64,000 nt of DNA from Meconema thalassinum (taxonomy: Eukaryota; Arthropoda; Insecta; Orthoptera; Tettigoniidae): assembly GCA_946902985.2 (NCBI GenBank), contig OX336393.1, forward strand, positions 361,628,779 through 361,692,778. The letters are read 5' to 3'. Positions 45,998-55,158 of the stretch are shown here, one piece after another (the first letter of the stretch is position 1; every line of letters begins with the position of its first letter). Both the position numbers and the translations under genes were made by a program. Under the pieces are notes generated by a model. That model saw only the letters and a program-made list of their open reading frames with translations. It made no database searches and was not told the origin of the DNA.

Positions 45998-46328
45998 TCA
46001 GTACGGCGTCGCGCCTTCACGTGCTGCACTCAGAGCCGCTAGACGTCGTGGCATGGAATCATACAGCGCTTGAATAAGGCTGCTGGGGAATACCGTCCCA
46101 CGCGGTTTGTAGGCGCGTCCACAAAGCATCAACAGTGGCGGCAGGTGGACCTGAACGAACAAGTTGCCGACCGACCATATCCCAGACATGTTTGATGGGC
46201 GACATGTCAGACGAATGGGCAGGCCAAGGAAGCAGAGGTATCCGTCGTTCTGCGAAGAAGGCTTGCACATTCCTCGCCACATGCGGGTGGGCATTGTCTT
46301 GCTGAAATATGGCATGTGGAACGGCCTG
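45998..46328 (-). pseudogene. Tc1-like transposase, C-terminal part
   Basis: The part begins at the insertion junction and reads HAIFQQDNAHPHVARNVQAF (second catalytic Asp), then LPWPAHSSDMSPIKHVWDMV. The expected catalytic Glu of SPIEHVWD is Lys. There are 34 residues between the Asp and this Lys, so the family is DD34E. A frameshift near 46080 separates the last stretch, LIQALYDSMPRRLAALSAAR, ending at 45998. The Lys change alone would abolish catalysis. Confidence 0.9.
46323..46328. other. Left 6-bp target duplication (GGCCTG)
   Basis: Paired with an identical GGCCTG at 55153-55158 outside the right inverted repeat. One copy is needed to keep the transposase codons intact. Confidence 0.93.
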
Positions 46329-46522
46329 AGTAGGTAAGATAAGCCGAAGCTGGGACAGGGGCTAATGGGCAAGATGGCCGCCGCGCGCAACCACTCTATG
46401 TTATTCTTATGGAGAGGTTAGTCAGAGCTGGGTCAGGGGCTAATGGGCAAGATGGCCGCCATACTCTGAGACCGTGAATAATGTCACAGGGGGGAGTTCG
46501 ACCGTGTAGTCGCTAAATAGAA

Positions 46523-46593
<71 letters not shown>

Positions 46594-46616
46594 TTTATTA
46601 GGTAATTATTGATTGA

Positions 46617-46822
46617 TAGCTTGCCACGGTGGGTGAATGGTTATTGTGTCGGACTACCAACCCCAAGCTTGCAGGTTCGCTCTTGGTCGTGGTAAGTGAT
46701 TTTTGAAAGTTGGCAAAAATTAAGACACGCATGTCATACGATGTAGGCATGTAAATGAACCCAGGGAGAGGTCGGCTATGTAGTTGCTAAATGGAATATT
46801 TATTATTATTATTGTTATTATT
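46617..46822 (+). mobile_element. SINE A inside left inverted repeat
   Basis: A tRNA-like head, CCACGGTGGGTGAATGGTTA, with box B-like AGGTTCGCTCTTGG, ends in (ATT)n. It is flanked by the direct repeat GGTAATTATTGATTGA (about 46601 and 46823). Mirrored at about 54675-54893. Confidence 0.75.
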
Positions 46823-46860
46823 AGGTAATTATTGATTGAGTATGTACAATCAAGACCAGC

Positions 46861-47075
46861 CTTATATTGCCCCACTTTATGGTGTAGTGGCTAGCATTTT
46901 TAGCTGTTACTGTGGAGGCTCGGGTTCAAGCCCTGGCTCTGTCAAGAAATTTAATTCTAGGCTGAGGGTTGGAATGGGGTACACTCAACCTTGTGAGGCA
47001 AAACTGACAGGAGCTGGCTTTTTGATTTATACCGCAGCCAATCTGCCTAACCCAACTTCACCTAACCTTACCTAA
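46861..47075 (+). mobile_element. SINE B (long SINE family) inside left inverted repeat
   Basis: Box A-like TGGTGTAGTGGCTAGC and box B-like CGGGTTCAAGCCC, then CTCTGTCAAGAAATTTAATT and GGGGTACACTCAACCTTGTG. Same family as 19133. Mirrored at 54421-54635. Confidence 0.85.
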
Positions 47076-47151
47076 CCTAACCAAATCCCACCTTACCCAA
47101 CCTAACCTAACCTAACTTCAAAGTCAGAATGTACAATTCATTTATTGTTTT

Positions 47152-47287
47152 GGAGGACGGGTCCTTGTTGACGGGTCCCTGTGGGCGGGTCCTTTGGACT
47201 GATCCCTATGGACTGGCCCTTGCATTTTATCCAAATTATGTCAAAGGGGACCCGCCACAGGGACCCGTCAACAAGGACCCGTCCTCC
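47152..47287. repeat. GACCCGTC hairpin next to the left inverted repeat
   Basis: The left arm starts GGAGGACGGGTCCTTGTTGA. The right arm ends TCAACAAGGACCCGTCCTCC. The arms are about 42 bp with one indel and a loop of about 50 bp. The same GGACCCGTCAACAAGG words form a direct tandem near the other end (53600-53745). Confidence 0.9.
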
Positions 47288-47309
47288 GGGACCCGTTAAA
47301 AAAATGACT

Positions 47310-47775
47310 CAAAGGTTAAGTTAAGCTACGGCAGCCATTTTTGGAACTTTTTGATCACACCTCGTAGGGTTAGGTTAGGTTGAGTTAAGCTACGACCTCC
47401 ATCTTGGAACTTTATGACCACACTTCGTAGGTTTAGGTTAGGTTAGGTTAGGCAAGGTTCAGTTAAGCTATGACCACTATTTTGAAAAATTTTTGATCAC
47501 ACCTCGTAGGTTTAGGTTAAGTTAGGTTAGGTTAAGTGAAGCTACGGCCGCCATTTTGGAACTTTTTGATCACACCTTGTAGGTTAGGTTAGGTTAGGCT
47601 AGGTTTGGTTAAGTTGCAGCCAAATTTTTGGAACTTTTTGATCACACCTCGTAGGTTAGGTTAGGTTAGGTTAGGCTACGGCCGCCTTCTTGTTAGGTTA
47701 GGCTAGGTTAAGTTAAGCTACGGCCGCCATTTTGTTAGGTTAGGCTAGGTTAAGTTAAGCTACGGCCGCCATCTT
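47310..47775. repeat. Composite TTAGG satellite
   Basis: About five or six units of 70-80 bp: AAGCTACGGCCGCCATTTTG, GAACTTTTTGATCACACCTC, then GTAGGTTAGGTTAGGTTAGG. The TTAGG part is the insect telomere motif. Short CCTAACCTAACC runs also end the left inverted repeat (47070-47115). Confidence 0.88.
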
Positions 47776-48617
47776 GGAGGTGGGGAAGAGGAGGTGGGTT
47801 TTGAACCGATCAAAACACACTACTGCACAGTTTTTGTCCTAGGGTCCTGAAATTTATTTTTAGGTTAGAGGGGGTAAAGACCTTTCATTTATGTTAAACA
47901 AACATTTTTGTAAAATTCTTAGTTTCCAAAATATATACAATTTTGAAAATTGACCATTTTTTGGAAAAATTGAAAAGGTGCTAAGTTTTGTTCTAACGTT
48001 AAAGGACTTTGAGAAAATGTGTTTGAGTCTATATATGACTTTTTAGAATGATTAGTTTTCTAAATATCGACTACTTTCAAAATTGAACCTTTTTGGATTT
48101 TGTCCCAGAGACCTGGTACTTGGTTTTTGGCTAGAGGGGGCAAATACCTGTCATTTATGTCAAACACATTTTTTTTTGTAAATTTCATAGTTTCCAAAAT
48201 ATAGCCCCCGTTTTAAAATGAACATTTTTGGAAAAAATGTCAAAAATTCCATGTTTTGTTCTTACGATTAAGGATATAAAAGCCATTGGTTTGAGTTTAT
48301 ATATGACTTTATAGGATGATTAGTTTTCAAAATATGGCCTACTTTCCAAATATTGTTTTGGAAAAATTTGAAGAATATTATATTTTTTGATTGAGAGTGG
48401 GATAGACGTAGGTGTTGGAGTTAGCATATGATTTGATATGATTTTTAGTTTAAACAGATAGCCTACTTCCCCAATTTACATTTTTTTGAAAAATTTGAAA
48501 AATATATAATGTTTTGACTAGGCGTTGAATGGAGTTGAGAGACAATCATTAACCTTAGAGTACCTTGGATTCTTGAAATTTTAGTGTGTTGTTGTTGCTT
48601 ACAAACATGGCGGTAAG

Positions 48618-48818
48618 CAAGAGTTTAGTGCTTTTCAGTCGGTCAACACGAATGTTACTAAGGCAACACTGAAAATATGGCTTCAAACACCACAATGTTC
48701 ACGGCTAGTCAGGCAAATCGTGAAGCCAAGAAATTCAAATCACTCAGGCTTAAACTCATGAATTTAAACAAGTCAATTTGACATTCGTGTTGACCGACTG
48801 AAAAGCACTAAACTCTTG
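48618..48818. mobile_element. 201-bp inverted-repeat insertion with 38-bp perfect arms
   Basis: Arms begin CAAGAGTTTAGTGCTTTTCA (48618-48655) and end TGAAAAGCACTAAACTCTTG (48781-48818). The insertion and a 43-bp direct repeat (TTACTAAGGCAACACTGAAA... at 48655 and 48820) lie between two copies of ATGGCGGTAAGCA (48607-48619, 48860-48872). The second tandem copy (about 50150) has this site uninterrupted. Confidence 0.85.
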
Positions 48819-49625
48819 TTTACTAAGGCAACACTGAAAATATGGCTTCAAACACCACAATGGCGGTAAGCATTATGCTACCATAAAAAAAAGGGTTGAG
48901 ATACTTTCCAAGACTGAGAGAAAAATCCTCTAAATACATTGACAAAAAATAACTTGTCAAATAAGCCATTACAAATAAGGTATTAACGTAAACCACCAAA
49001 AATAAGCCACCATCATATGCCACCACGTACACAGTTTTTGTCCTAGGGACCTGAAATTTATTTTTTGGGTAGAGGGGGTAAAGACCTTTCATTTACGTTA
49101 AACAAAACGTTTTTGTAAAATTCTTAGTTCCCAAAATATAGACAATTTTGAAAATTGGACTTTTTTGGAAAAACTGAAAAAAATGTTAAGTTTTGTTCTA
49201 CCAATTAAGGACATAAAGGCCATTGGTTTGAGTCTATATATGACTTTTTTAGGATGATTCGTTTTCAAAATATCGCCTACTTTCCAAATTGAACTTTTTT
49301 GGATTTTGTCCCAGGTACCTGGGACTTGGTTTGTGGGGTAGTGGGGGTATATACCTGTCAGTTACGTTAAAAAAAACTTTTTTTTGTAAAATTCCTAGTT
49401 TCCAAAATATAGCCCCCGTTTTAAAATGAACATTTTTGGAAAAAATGTCAAAAATTCCATATTTTGTTCTTACGATTAAGGATTTAAAAGCCATTGGTTT
49501 GAGTCTATATATGACTTTATAGGATGATTAGTTTTCAAAAATATGGCCTACTTTCCAAATATTGTTTTGGAAAAAATTTAAAGAATATTATATGTTTTGA
49601 CTGAGAGTGGGATAGACGTAGGTTA

Positions 49626-49948
49626 TTGATAGTAGGTTCAATTGACAGTAGGCGCGATTGATAGTAGGCGCGATTAGTAGTAGGCGCGATTGGTAGTGGA
49701 CGTAATTGAAAGTAGTCGCTATTGATAGTAGGTGCGATTGATAGTAGGCGCGATATATTAGGCGCAATTGACAGTAGGCGCGATTGGTAGTGGGTGTAAT
49801 TGCTAGTAGGCGCTATTGATAGTAGGCGCGATTGATAGTAGGTTCAATTGACAGTAGGCGTGATTGATAGTAGGCGCGATTAGTAGTAGGCGCGATTGGT
49901 AGTAGGCGCAATTGGTAGTAGACGCAATTACTAGTAGGCGCGATTGGT
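49626..49948. repeat. 16-bp minisatellite (GATTGATAGTAGGCGC)
   Basis: About 20 units of GATTGATAGTAGGCGC and variants, with a higher-order repeat of about 205 bp (starting near 49628 and 49833). It sits in tandem copy 2 at a GTAGG seed that is single in copy 1. Confidence 0.93.
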
Positions 49949-50439
49949 AGGTGTTAGAGTTAACATATGACTTTATATGATTTTTTAGTTTAAACATATA
50001 GTCTACTTTCCCCATTCACCTTTTTTTTGGAAAGAAAATAATGTTCTTGACTAGGCAAGGGGTAGAGGTAAGAGTACGAGTTGAGAGTACCTTAGAGTAC
50101 TTTAGATTTTTTGAAAGTTTAGTGTGTTGTTGTTGTTGCTTACAAACATGGCAGTAAGCATTATGTTGTGATAAAATGGACTGATATACTTTCCAAGACC
50201 AAGAGAAAATCCACTAAATGCATTGACAAAATAACTTGTCAAATAAGCCAACACAAAATGCCCAACATAAGACCCCCACATAAACTAATACATAAGCTAA
50301 TTTAAAAAAATGTTAAACCCTTGCATGGTATTACATTTTAGGTAATGCATGCGAAACATGAACTCACTTGTCTGTTGTATGAAAAGGACTCGTCAACAAT
50401 GACCTGTCAACAATGGACACTGCTTGCACATTTTTAATT

Positions 50440-51230
50440 ACTACCCACCTTTCTCACTCCTAAAAAACACAAATTGAAAAAATCCATGTTTCCATATTGA
50501 CAAAAAGAAAAAAAACATTAAACTGAAATTTTAAAAACTGTAAATGGGAATTTGGTAAATGTGAAAACAACAAATTGGAATATCCATGTTTCTATATCAT
50601 GAAATTGAAAAAATTTAAACTGATATTTTAAGAACTGTAAATGGTAAATTGTGAAATTGATAAATGTGTAAACAACAAAATGTGAAATCCATGTTTCTAT
50701 ATTATGAAATTGATAAACTTAAAACTGACATTTAAAAAAAACTAAAAATGAGAAATTGGAAAATTGACATATGTGTAAACAGCAAATGAAAAAAAAATAT
50801 CCGGTGGGGGGTAGCGATCATGTTGTATAGTAACCTATAAGACTAGCATAAGAATAGTTGCATGACATGTAAAACACAAATTGTAAAACATCCATGTTTC
50901 CATATTAAAAAATAGAACAAAAAACATTAAACTGAAAATTTAAAAAACTGCAAATGTGAATTTGGTAAATTAATAAATGTGAAAACAACAAATTGGAAAA
51001 TCCATGTTTCTATATCATGAAATTGAAAAACTTGAAACTGACATTTTAAGAACTGAAAATGGGAAATTGTGAAATTAATAAATGTGTAAACAACAAAATG
51101 CAAAATCCATTTTTTCCATATTATGAAATTGAAAAACTAAAAACTGACATTTAAAAAAAACTGATAATGGGAAATTGGAAAATTGACATATGTGTAAACG
51201 ACAAAATGAAAAAAAAAATCCGTTTGGGGT
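50440..51230. repeat. AT-rich two-level tandem repeat
   Basis: Units of about 120 bp (TCCATGTTTCTATATCATGA, AAACTGACATTT, GTGTAAACAACAAA) are arranged in two blocks of about 350-400 bp. Each block is followed by ATCATGTTGTAYAGTAACCT (50818 and 51485). Non-coding. Confidence 0.88.
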
Positions 51231-51231
51231 A

Positions 51232-51481
51232 GAGCTCAGCAACTCGAACTGAAACCCCGGAAAAAATGCGAACTAAAGTACTTCCCCCCTGCCCGCTCTG
51301 ACCAACTCAAGCAAGACCAATATCTGTACAGAGGGGTGTAGTCCATCGCTGGCCGGGAGCCAATAGATGTGTTGACAAGCGATGACAGTCCACTCTCTCG
51401 CTCAAGCTTGCCCTCCTCTCTGTCACACTGGCTGACAGAGCTAGCGCCGTCGCCAGGGTTTCACTTCAAGTTGCTGAGCTC
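51232..51481. mobile_element. 250-bp MITE with TA target duplication
   Basis: Inverted ends GAGCTCAGCAACTCGAACTG and (reversed) GAGCTCAGCAACTTGAAGTG, followed by AAACCC on both sides. TA at 51230-51231 and 51482-51483. The uninterrupted site GGGGTAGCGATCATG is preserved in the neighbouring tandem block at 50805-50820. The TA duplication fits a Tc1/mariner-mobilised MITE. Confidence 0.92.
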
Positions 51482-51765
51482 TAGTGATCATGTTGTACAG
51501 TAACCTGTAAGACTAGCATAAGGATAGTTGCATGTACCTTATATACATTGTGTATGTGCATTAGCCTTTGGATTAGCTTAAGTTAGGTTTGGTAAAGTTA
51601 GGTTTAATGAGGTTAGGTATGTGACCTTGTAGTTTACTCTTTTAGAAAAATGTAAAACAAGTAAAATCTAAAAATCAAAAAATCTTAAATTTAAAATGTA
51701 AAATCTAAAATCTTTAAATGAGGTTTCTGCAGGTTATGACAACACGTTTATGATTTAGTCCATGT

Positions 51766-52070
51766 TGATGTGTGGTATCCAATTACTGCTGACTTTGCAT
51801 GATCATCACCCATTGTCTTGATCAACAGCTGAGGTTTCAAATTACTGCAGCGTCAGTCATAGCAACAGCAGTGTGCGCTCTCTGGCATGTCAGCAACATG
51901 ACACCGGAAGGAACACCTGTGTAATATCCAATAACTACTAACTTTGCATGATCATCACCCATTGTCTTGATGAACACGTGGGGTTTCAAAATACTGCAGC
52001 GTTAGTCATAGCAACAGATCTGCGCGCTCTCTGCCATGTCTGTAATATGACACAGGAAATATAACAAGAC
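51766..52070. repeat. Two-unit tandem repeat (about 155 bp)
   Basis: ACTTTGCATGATCATCACCC, ACTGCAGCGTYAGTCATAGC and CGCTCTCTGSCATGTC occur twice in order. Confidence 0.9.
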
Positions 52071-52329
52071 GTCTTACTGCACGTGCCATCTGCACAGTTT
52101 TAACATCTTAAGAACATGTATTATTCTCTTTCAACTACAAATGACTCGTTAGAACACATCCATCCTGCATTCTTACAGTCGAGTGTGTGATAGACAGCAT
52201 TAACTGTATATCAAACCCAGTTCACCTTTTGTATTTGTAATCCAAGTAATAATTTGAAAAGTCACAAATGTAATCAGTTTTAAACCTTATCTCTGTTTTT
52301 GTTTTGTTTAATATGTTTATGACATGCAT

Positions 52330-52490
52330 ATTAACCTGAAATCGAACCCTCTAGTGTAAATGCTAACAGCTTAACCACTGCACCACCATGCCCTTGTTTC
52401 TTAGTTCAACTCGTTCTAGGCCTCAGACCTGGAAATCGAGTTAAAACTACCAATACAAGAGCTAAAAGTGCTTACCACTGCAACACAAAA
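52330..52490 (-). mobile_element. Old tRNA-like SINE fragment
   Basis: The minus strand has TGGTGGTGCAGTGGTTAAGC (box A-like) and GAGGGTTCGATTTC (box B-like). Confidence 0.5.
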
Positions 52491-52929
52491 AATAAATAAA
52501 TGGATAGCTGGTAACATTAGACAACCGGAAATGATTATATTTCTTTTAGCAATGCATTTTGTCATCAGCCTACTGTCTGAGCACTGACAGCAACACAGTT
52601 TAGTTTAGAACAAGCGAGTGTGTGTGTGTATTGATTATTAGCCTCAAGTATTTAAAGCTTGTTGTGTGTAGCGATCATTTTGTCTCGGTAACCACTGAGC
52701 ATTTTTGTGTTTTAGCTATCCTCTTTAACCAATCAAATAAAGATAGTCTACTCTTAATTCTTGATAAATCAGAGTTTGCGTACACCGTTTCTCATTTATT
52801 AACCCATACCTGCAACCTATACTCTCTCTATACTACAGTTTGATCTGAAAACAAGTTTCAATGGTAAAAGACTTGTCAGTCACAATACATGTAGCCTACA
52901 CTAATTCTTTCTCTACCTAGCTATGTTTC

Positions 52930-53225
52930 ATCACACATGGTAAACATCTCACATGTTCGTACCCGATTATTAGTTTATAAAATCTCAGGTCAATAACCTT
53001 GATGTATTGGGTACTTTTGGTAAATGCATTGGCCATGGGAAAGGGTTGACCATTCTAAGTCCTATGACACCTCACATGTTAATATTCAATTATTAGTTTA
53101 TAAAATCTTAGGTCAATGACCTTGCTGTTTTGAATCTTTTGGGTAAATTCGTTGGTCATGGAAAAGGGTTGACCATCCTGAGTCCCATGACACCTCACTT
53201 GACCCTCTCTGATTATTAGTTAGCG
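52930..53225. repeat. Two-unit tandem repeat (about 125 bp)
   Basis: GATTATTAGTTTATAAAATC, AAAGGGTTGACCATYCT and TATGACACCTCACATG/TTG recur. A third partial unit is at 53205. Confidence 0.88.
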
Positions 53226-53599
53226 AGATATTAACAAAAGTGTAGTTAGACCCTTTTAACAAAAATAATAATAGATTCAAAAACAAAATGTCACCTCAAG
53301 TCCAACGACCTCTAATACAAGTCCCATAGCCTTATTGGTTCATGAAATGTTAAGAAGCTAATTACCTATTAGTTTTGGATCTTTTGGTAATTTAAAAATA
53401 AATAACTCATTTATAAATCTGTATTCAAAAAGCCCGCTCTCTTACAAAAAAAACAAGTGCACATGCGTAAAAACAAAACAAAAACATAAATGTTAATTCA
53501 TAGTAGCGATCGGCTCTTTGCTTGCGTATCATGTGGAACAACGTTTTAATTTCATTATAGCATTAGGGGTCATGACCCAGTCAAAAGGAACCGGTCTAA

Positions 53600-53745
53600 A
53601 GGGATTAGTCAAAAAGGACCCATCAACAAGGACCCGTCCACAGGGGGCTCGTCAACAAGGACCCGTCAACAATGACCCGTCAACAATGACCCGTCCACAG
53701 GGTCCCGTCCACAGGGACTCGTCCACAGGGACCCATTCACAGGGG
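53600..53745. repeat. GACCCGTC tandem near right end
   Basis: About nine variants of GGACCCGTCAACAAGG and GGACCCGTCCACAGGG in direct orientation. The words match the hairpin at 47152-47287. Confidence 0.9.
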
Positions 53746-54344
53746 CCTGCGTGTGCGTGCAGGTGAACATACGATTACATCAGCAAATCATCTCATCTAG
53801 TTTCAAATTTAGCCACTACGGCGCGTGCAATACACAGGAAGTGCGCGGGAACATACGATTACATCAGCTAAACATGAACTCACTTGTCTGTTGTATGAGT
53901 ATCAGTTTAGTAGTGGCGTCAAGCAGCAAAAGACGTTTACTTACACAATCCATCATTATGGTAAGCATTTTTTCTTATCATTATGGAAATCTCCTTATTA
54001 GAATAAAATGTTATAGTGGTTCTGGTCACTTATAGCTAAACTGTAATAGATATGATTTTTTTTTGTTTCTTTAGAGGCTACTGCAATAAATATTCTCAAT
54101 GCTATGGGGGGCAGAACTGTTGATTAGAGAGAGAAAAAAAGCTCACTGAATTACCAATGCATACTCTTTTCCGTATCATTAACATTCAAAAAGTGGATAC
54201 AATGTACGGTGAACGTGTACTACTGTATGTGTTAGTGAACATTTTCAGACATTCCTTTCTACACGTTTTAATGATAGGTCAGAAAGTGTGCTCGAGGATC
54301 TAAATCGTGGTGGACATTCTCTATATCTAATTTATGAGGGTATA

Positions 54345-54672
54345 AAAACAATAAATGTATTGTACATTCTGACTTTGAAGTTAGGTTAGGTTAGGTTGGG
54401 TAAGGTGGGATTTGGTTAGGTTAGGTTAGGTTAGGTGAAGTTGGGTTAGGCAGATTGGCTGCGGTATAAATCAAAAAGCCAGCTCCTGTCAGTTTTGCCT
54501 CACAAGGTTGAGTGTACCCCATTCCAACCCTCAGCCTAGAATTAAATTTCTTGACAGAGCCAGGGCTCGAACCCGAGCCTCCACAGTAACAGCTAAAAAT
54601 GCTAGCCACTACACCATAAAGTGGGGCAATATAAGGCTGGTCTTGATTGTACATACTCAATCAATAATTACC

Positions 54673-54714
<42 letters not shown>

Positions 54715-54917
54715 TTCCATTTAGCAACTACATAGCCGACCTCTCCCTGGGTTCATTTACATGCCTACATCGTATGACATGCGTGTCTTAATTTTTGCCA
54801 ACTTTCAAAAATCACTTACCACGACCAAGAGCGAACCTGCAAGCTTGGGGTTGGTAGTCCGACACAATAACCATTCACCCACCGTGGCAAGCTATCAATC
54901 AATAATTACCTAATAAA

Positions 54918-54958
<41 letters not shown>

Positions 54959-55152
54959 TTCTATTTAGCGACTACACGGTCGAACTCCCCCCTGTGACAT
55001 TATTCACGGTCTCAGAGTATGGCGGCCATCTTGCCCATTAGCCCCTGACCCAGCTCTGACTAACCTCTCCATAAGAATAACATAGAGTGGTTGCGCGCGG
55101 CGGCCATCTTGCCCATTAGCCCCTGTCCCAGCTTCGGCTTATCTTACCTACT
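54345..55152 (-). repeat. Right terminal inverted repeat (808 bp)
   Basis: Reverse complement of 46329-47151. It includes the mirrored CCTAACC run, both SINEs, and the terminal CGGCTTATCTTACCTACT. Confidence 0.95.
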
Positions 55153-55158
55153 GGCCTG
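55153..55158. other. Right 6-bp target duplication (GGCCTG)
   Basis: Identical to 46323-46328. It directly adjoins the end of the right inverted repeat. Confidence 0.93.

Larger units (their letters stand above)
46329..47151 (+). repeat. Left terminal inverted repeat (823 bp)
   Basis: Nearly identical to the reverse complement of 54345-55152. The main visible difference is microsatellite length ((ATT)n at 46527-46590). It contains a subterminal direct repeat, GGGGCTAATGGGCAAGATGG, near 46356 and 46434, plus two tRNA-like SINEs. A 79-codon frame at 46836-47075 is identical to that at 54421-54660 but is SINE sequence, not a gene. Confidence 0.95.
47829..50275. repeat. Tandem duplication of about 1.0-1.2 kb, two diverged copies
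   Basis: Copy 1 starts at about 47829, copy 2 at 49028 (both CACAGTTTTTGTCCTAGG). Both contain AGCCCCCGTTTTAAAATGAA and end with GTGTTGTTGTTGCTTACAAA then AATAACTTGTCAAATAAGCC. Copy 1 carries a nested inverted repeat (48618-48818). Copy 2 carries a 16-bp minisatellite (49626-49948). No ORF is conserved between the copies, arguing against coding function. Confidence 0.92.
46329..55152. mobile_element. 8.8-kb element with long terminal inverted repeats and 6-bp duplication
   Basis: The ends are AGTAGGTAAGATAAGCCG and its reverse complement. Inverted repeats are 46329-47151 and 54345-55152. A perfect 6-bp target duplication flanks it, and the host Tc1 frame is restored by removal. Maverick/Polinton elements have AG...CT ends, inverted repeats of hundreds of bases and 6-bp duplications. 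None of their genes (protein-primed polymerase, integrase, ATPase, protease, capsid) is visible here, and the length is about half that of autonomous members. Other 6-bp-duplicating superfamilies (for example IS3EU or Dada) are alternatives. The interior is tandemly duplicated non-coding DNA. Confidence 0.9.

Noticed and set aside
46836..47075. 79-codon ORF identical in both inverted repeats (also 54421-54660)
   Set aside because: Identity follows from the inverted repeats. The sequence is a tRNA-derived SINE, so it is not evidence for a gene.
47310..47775. True telomere
   Set aside because: TTAGG runs are short, mixed with other sequence and internal to a transposon, so this is not a chromosome end.
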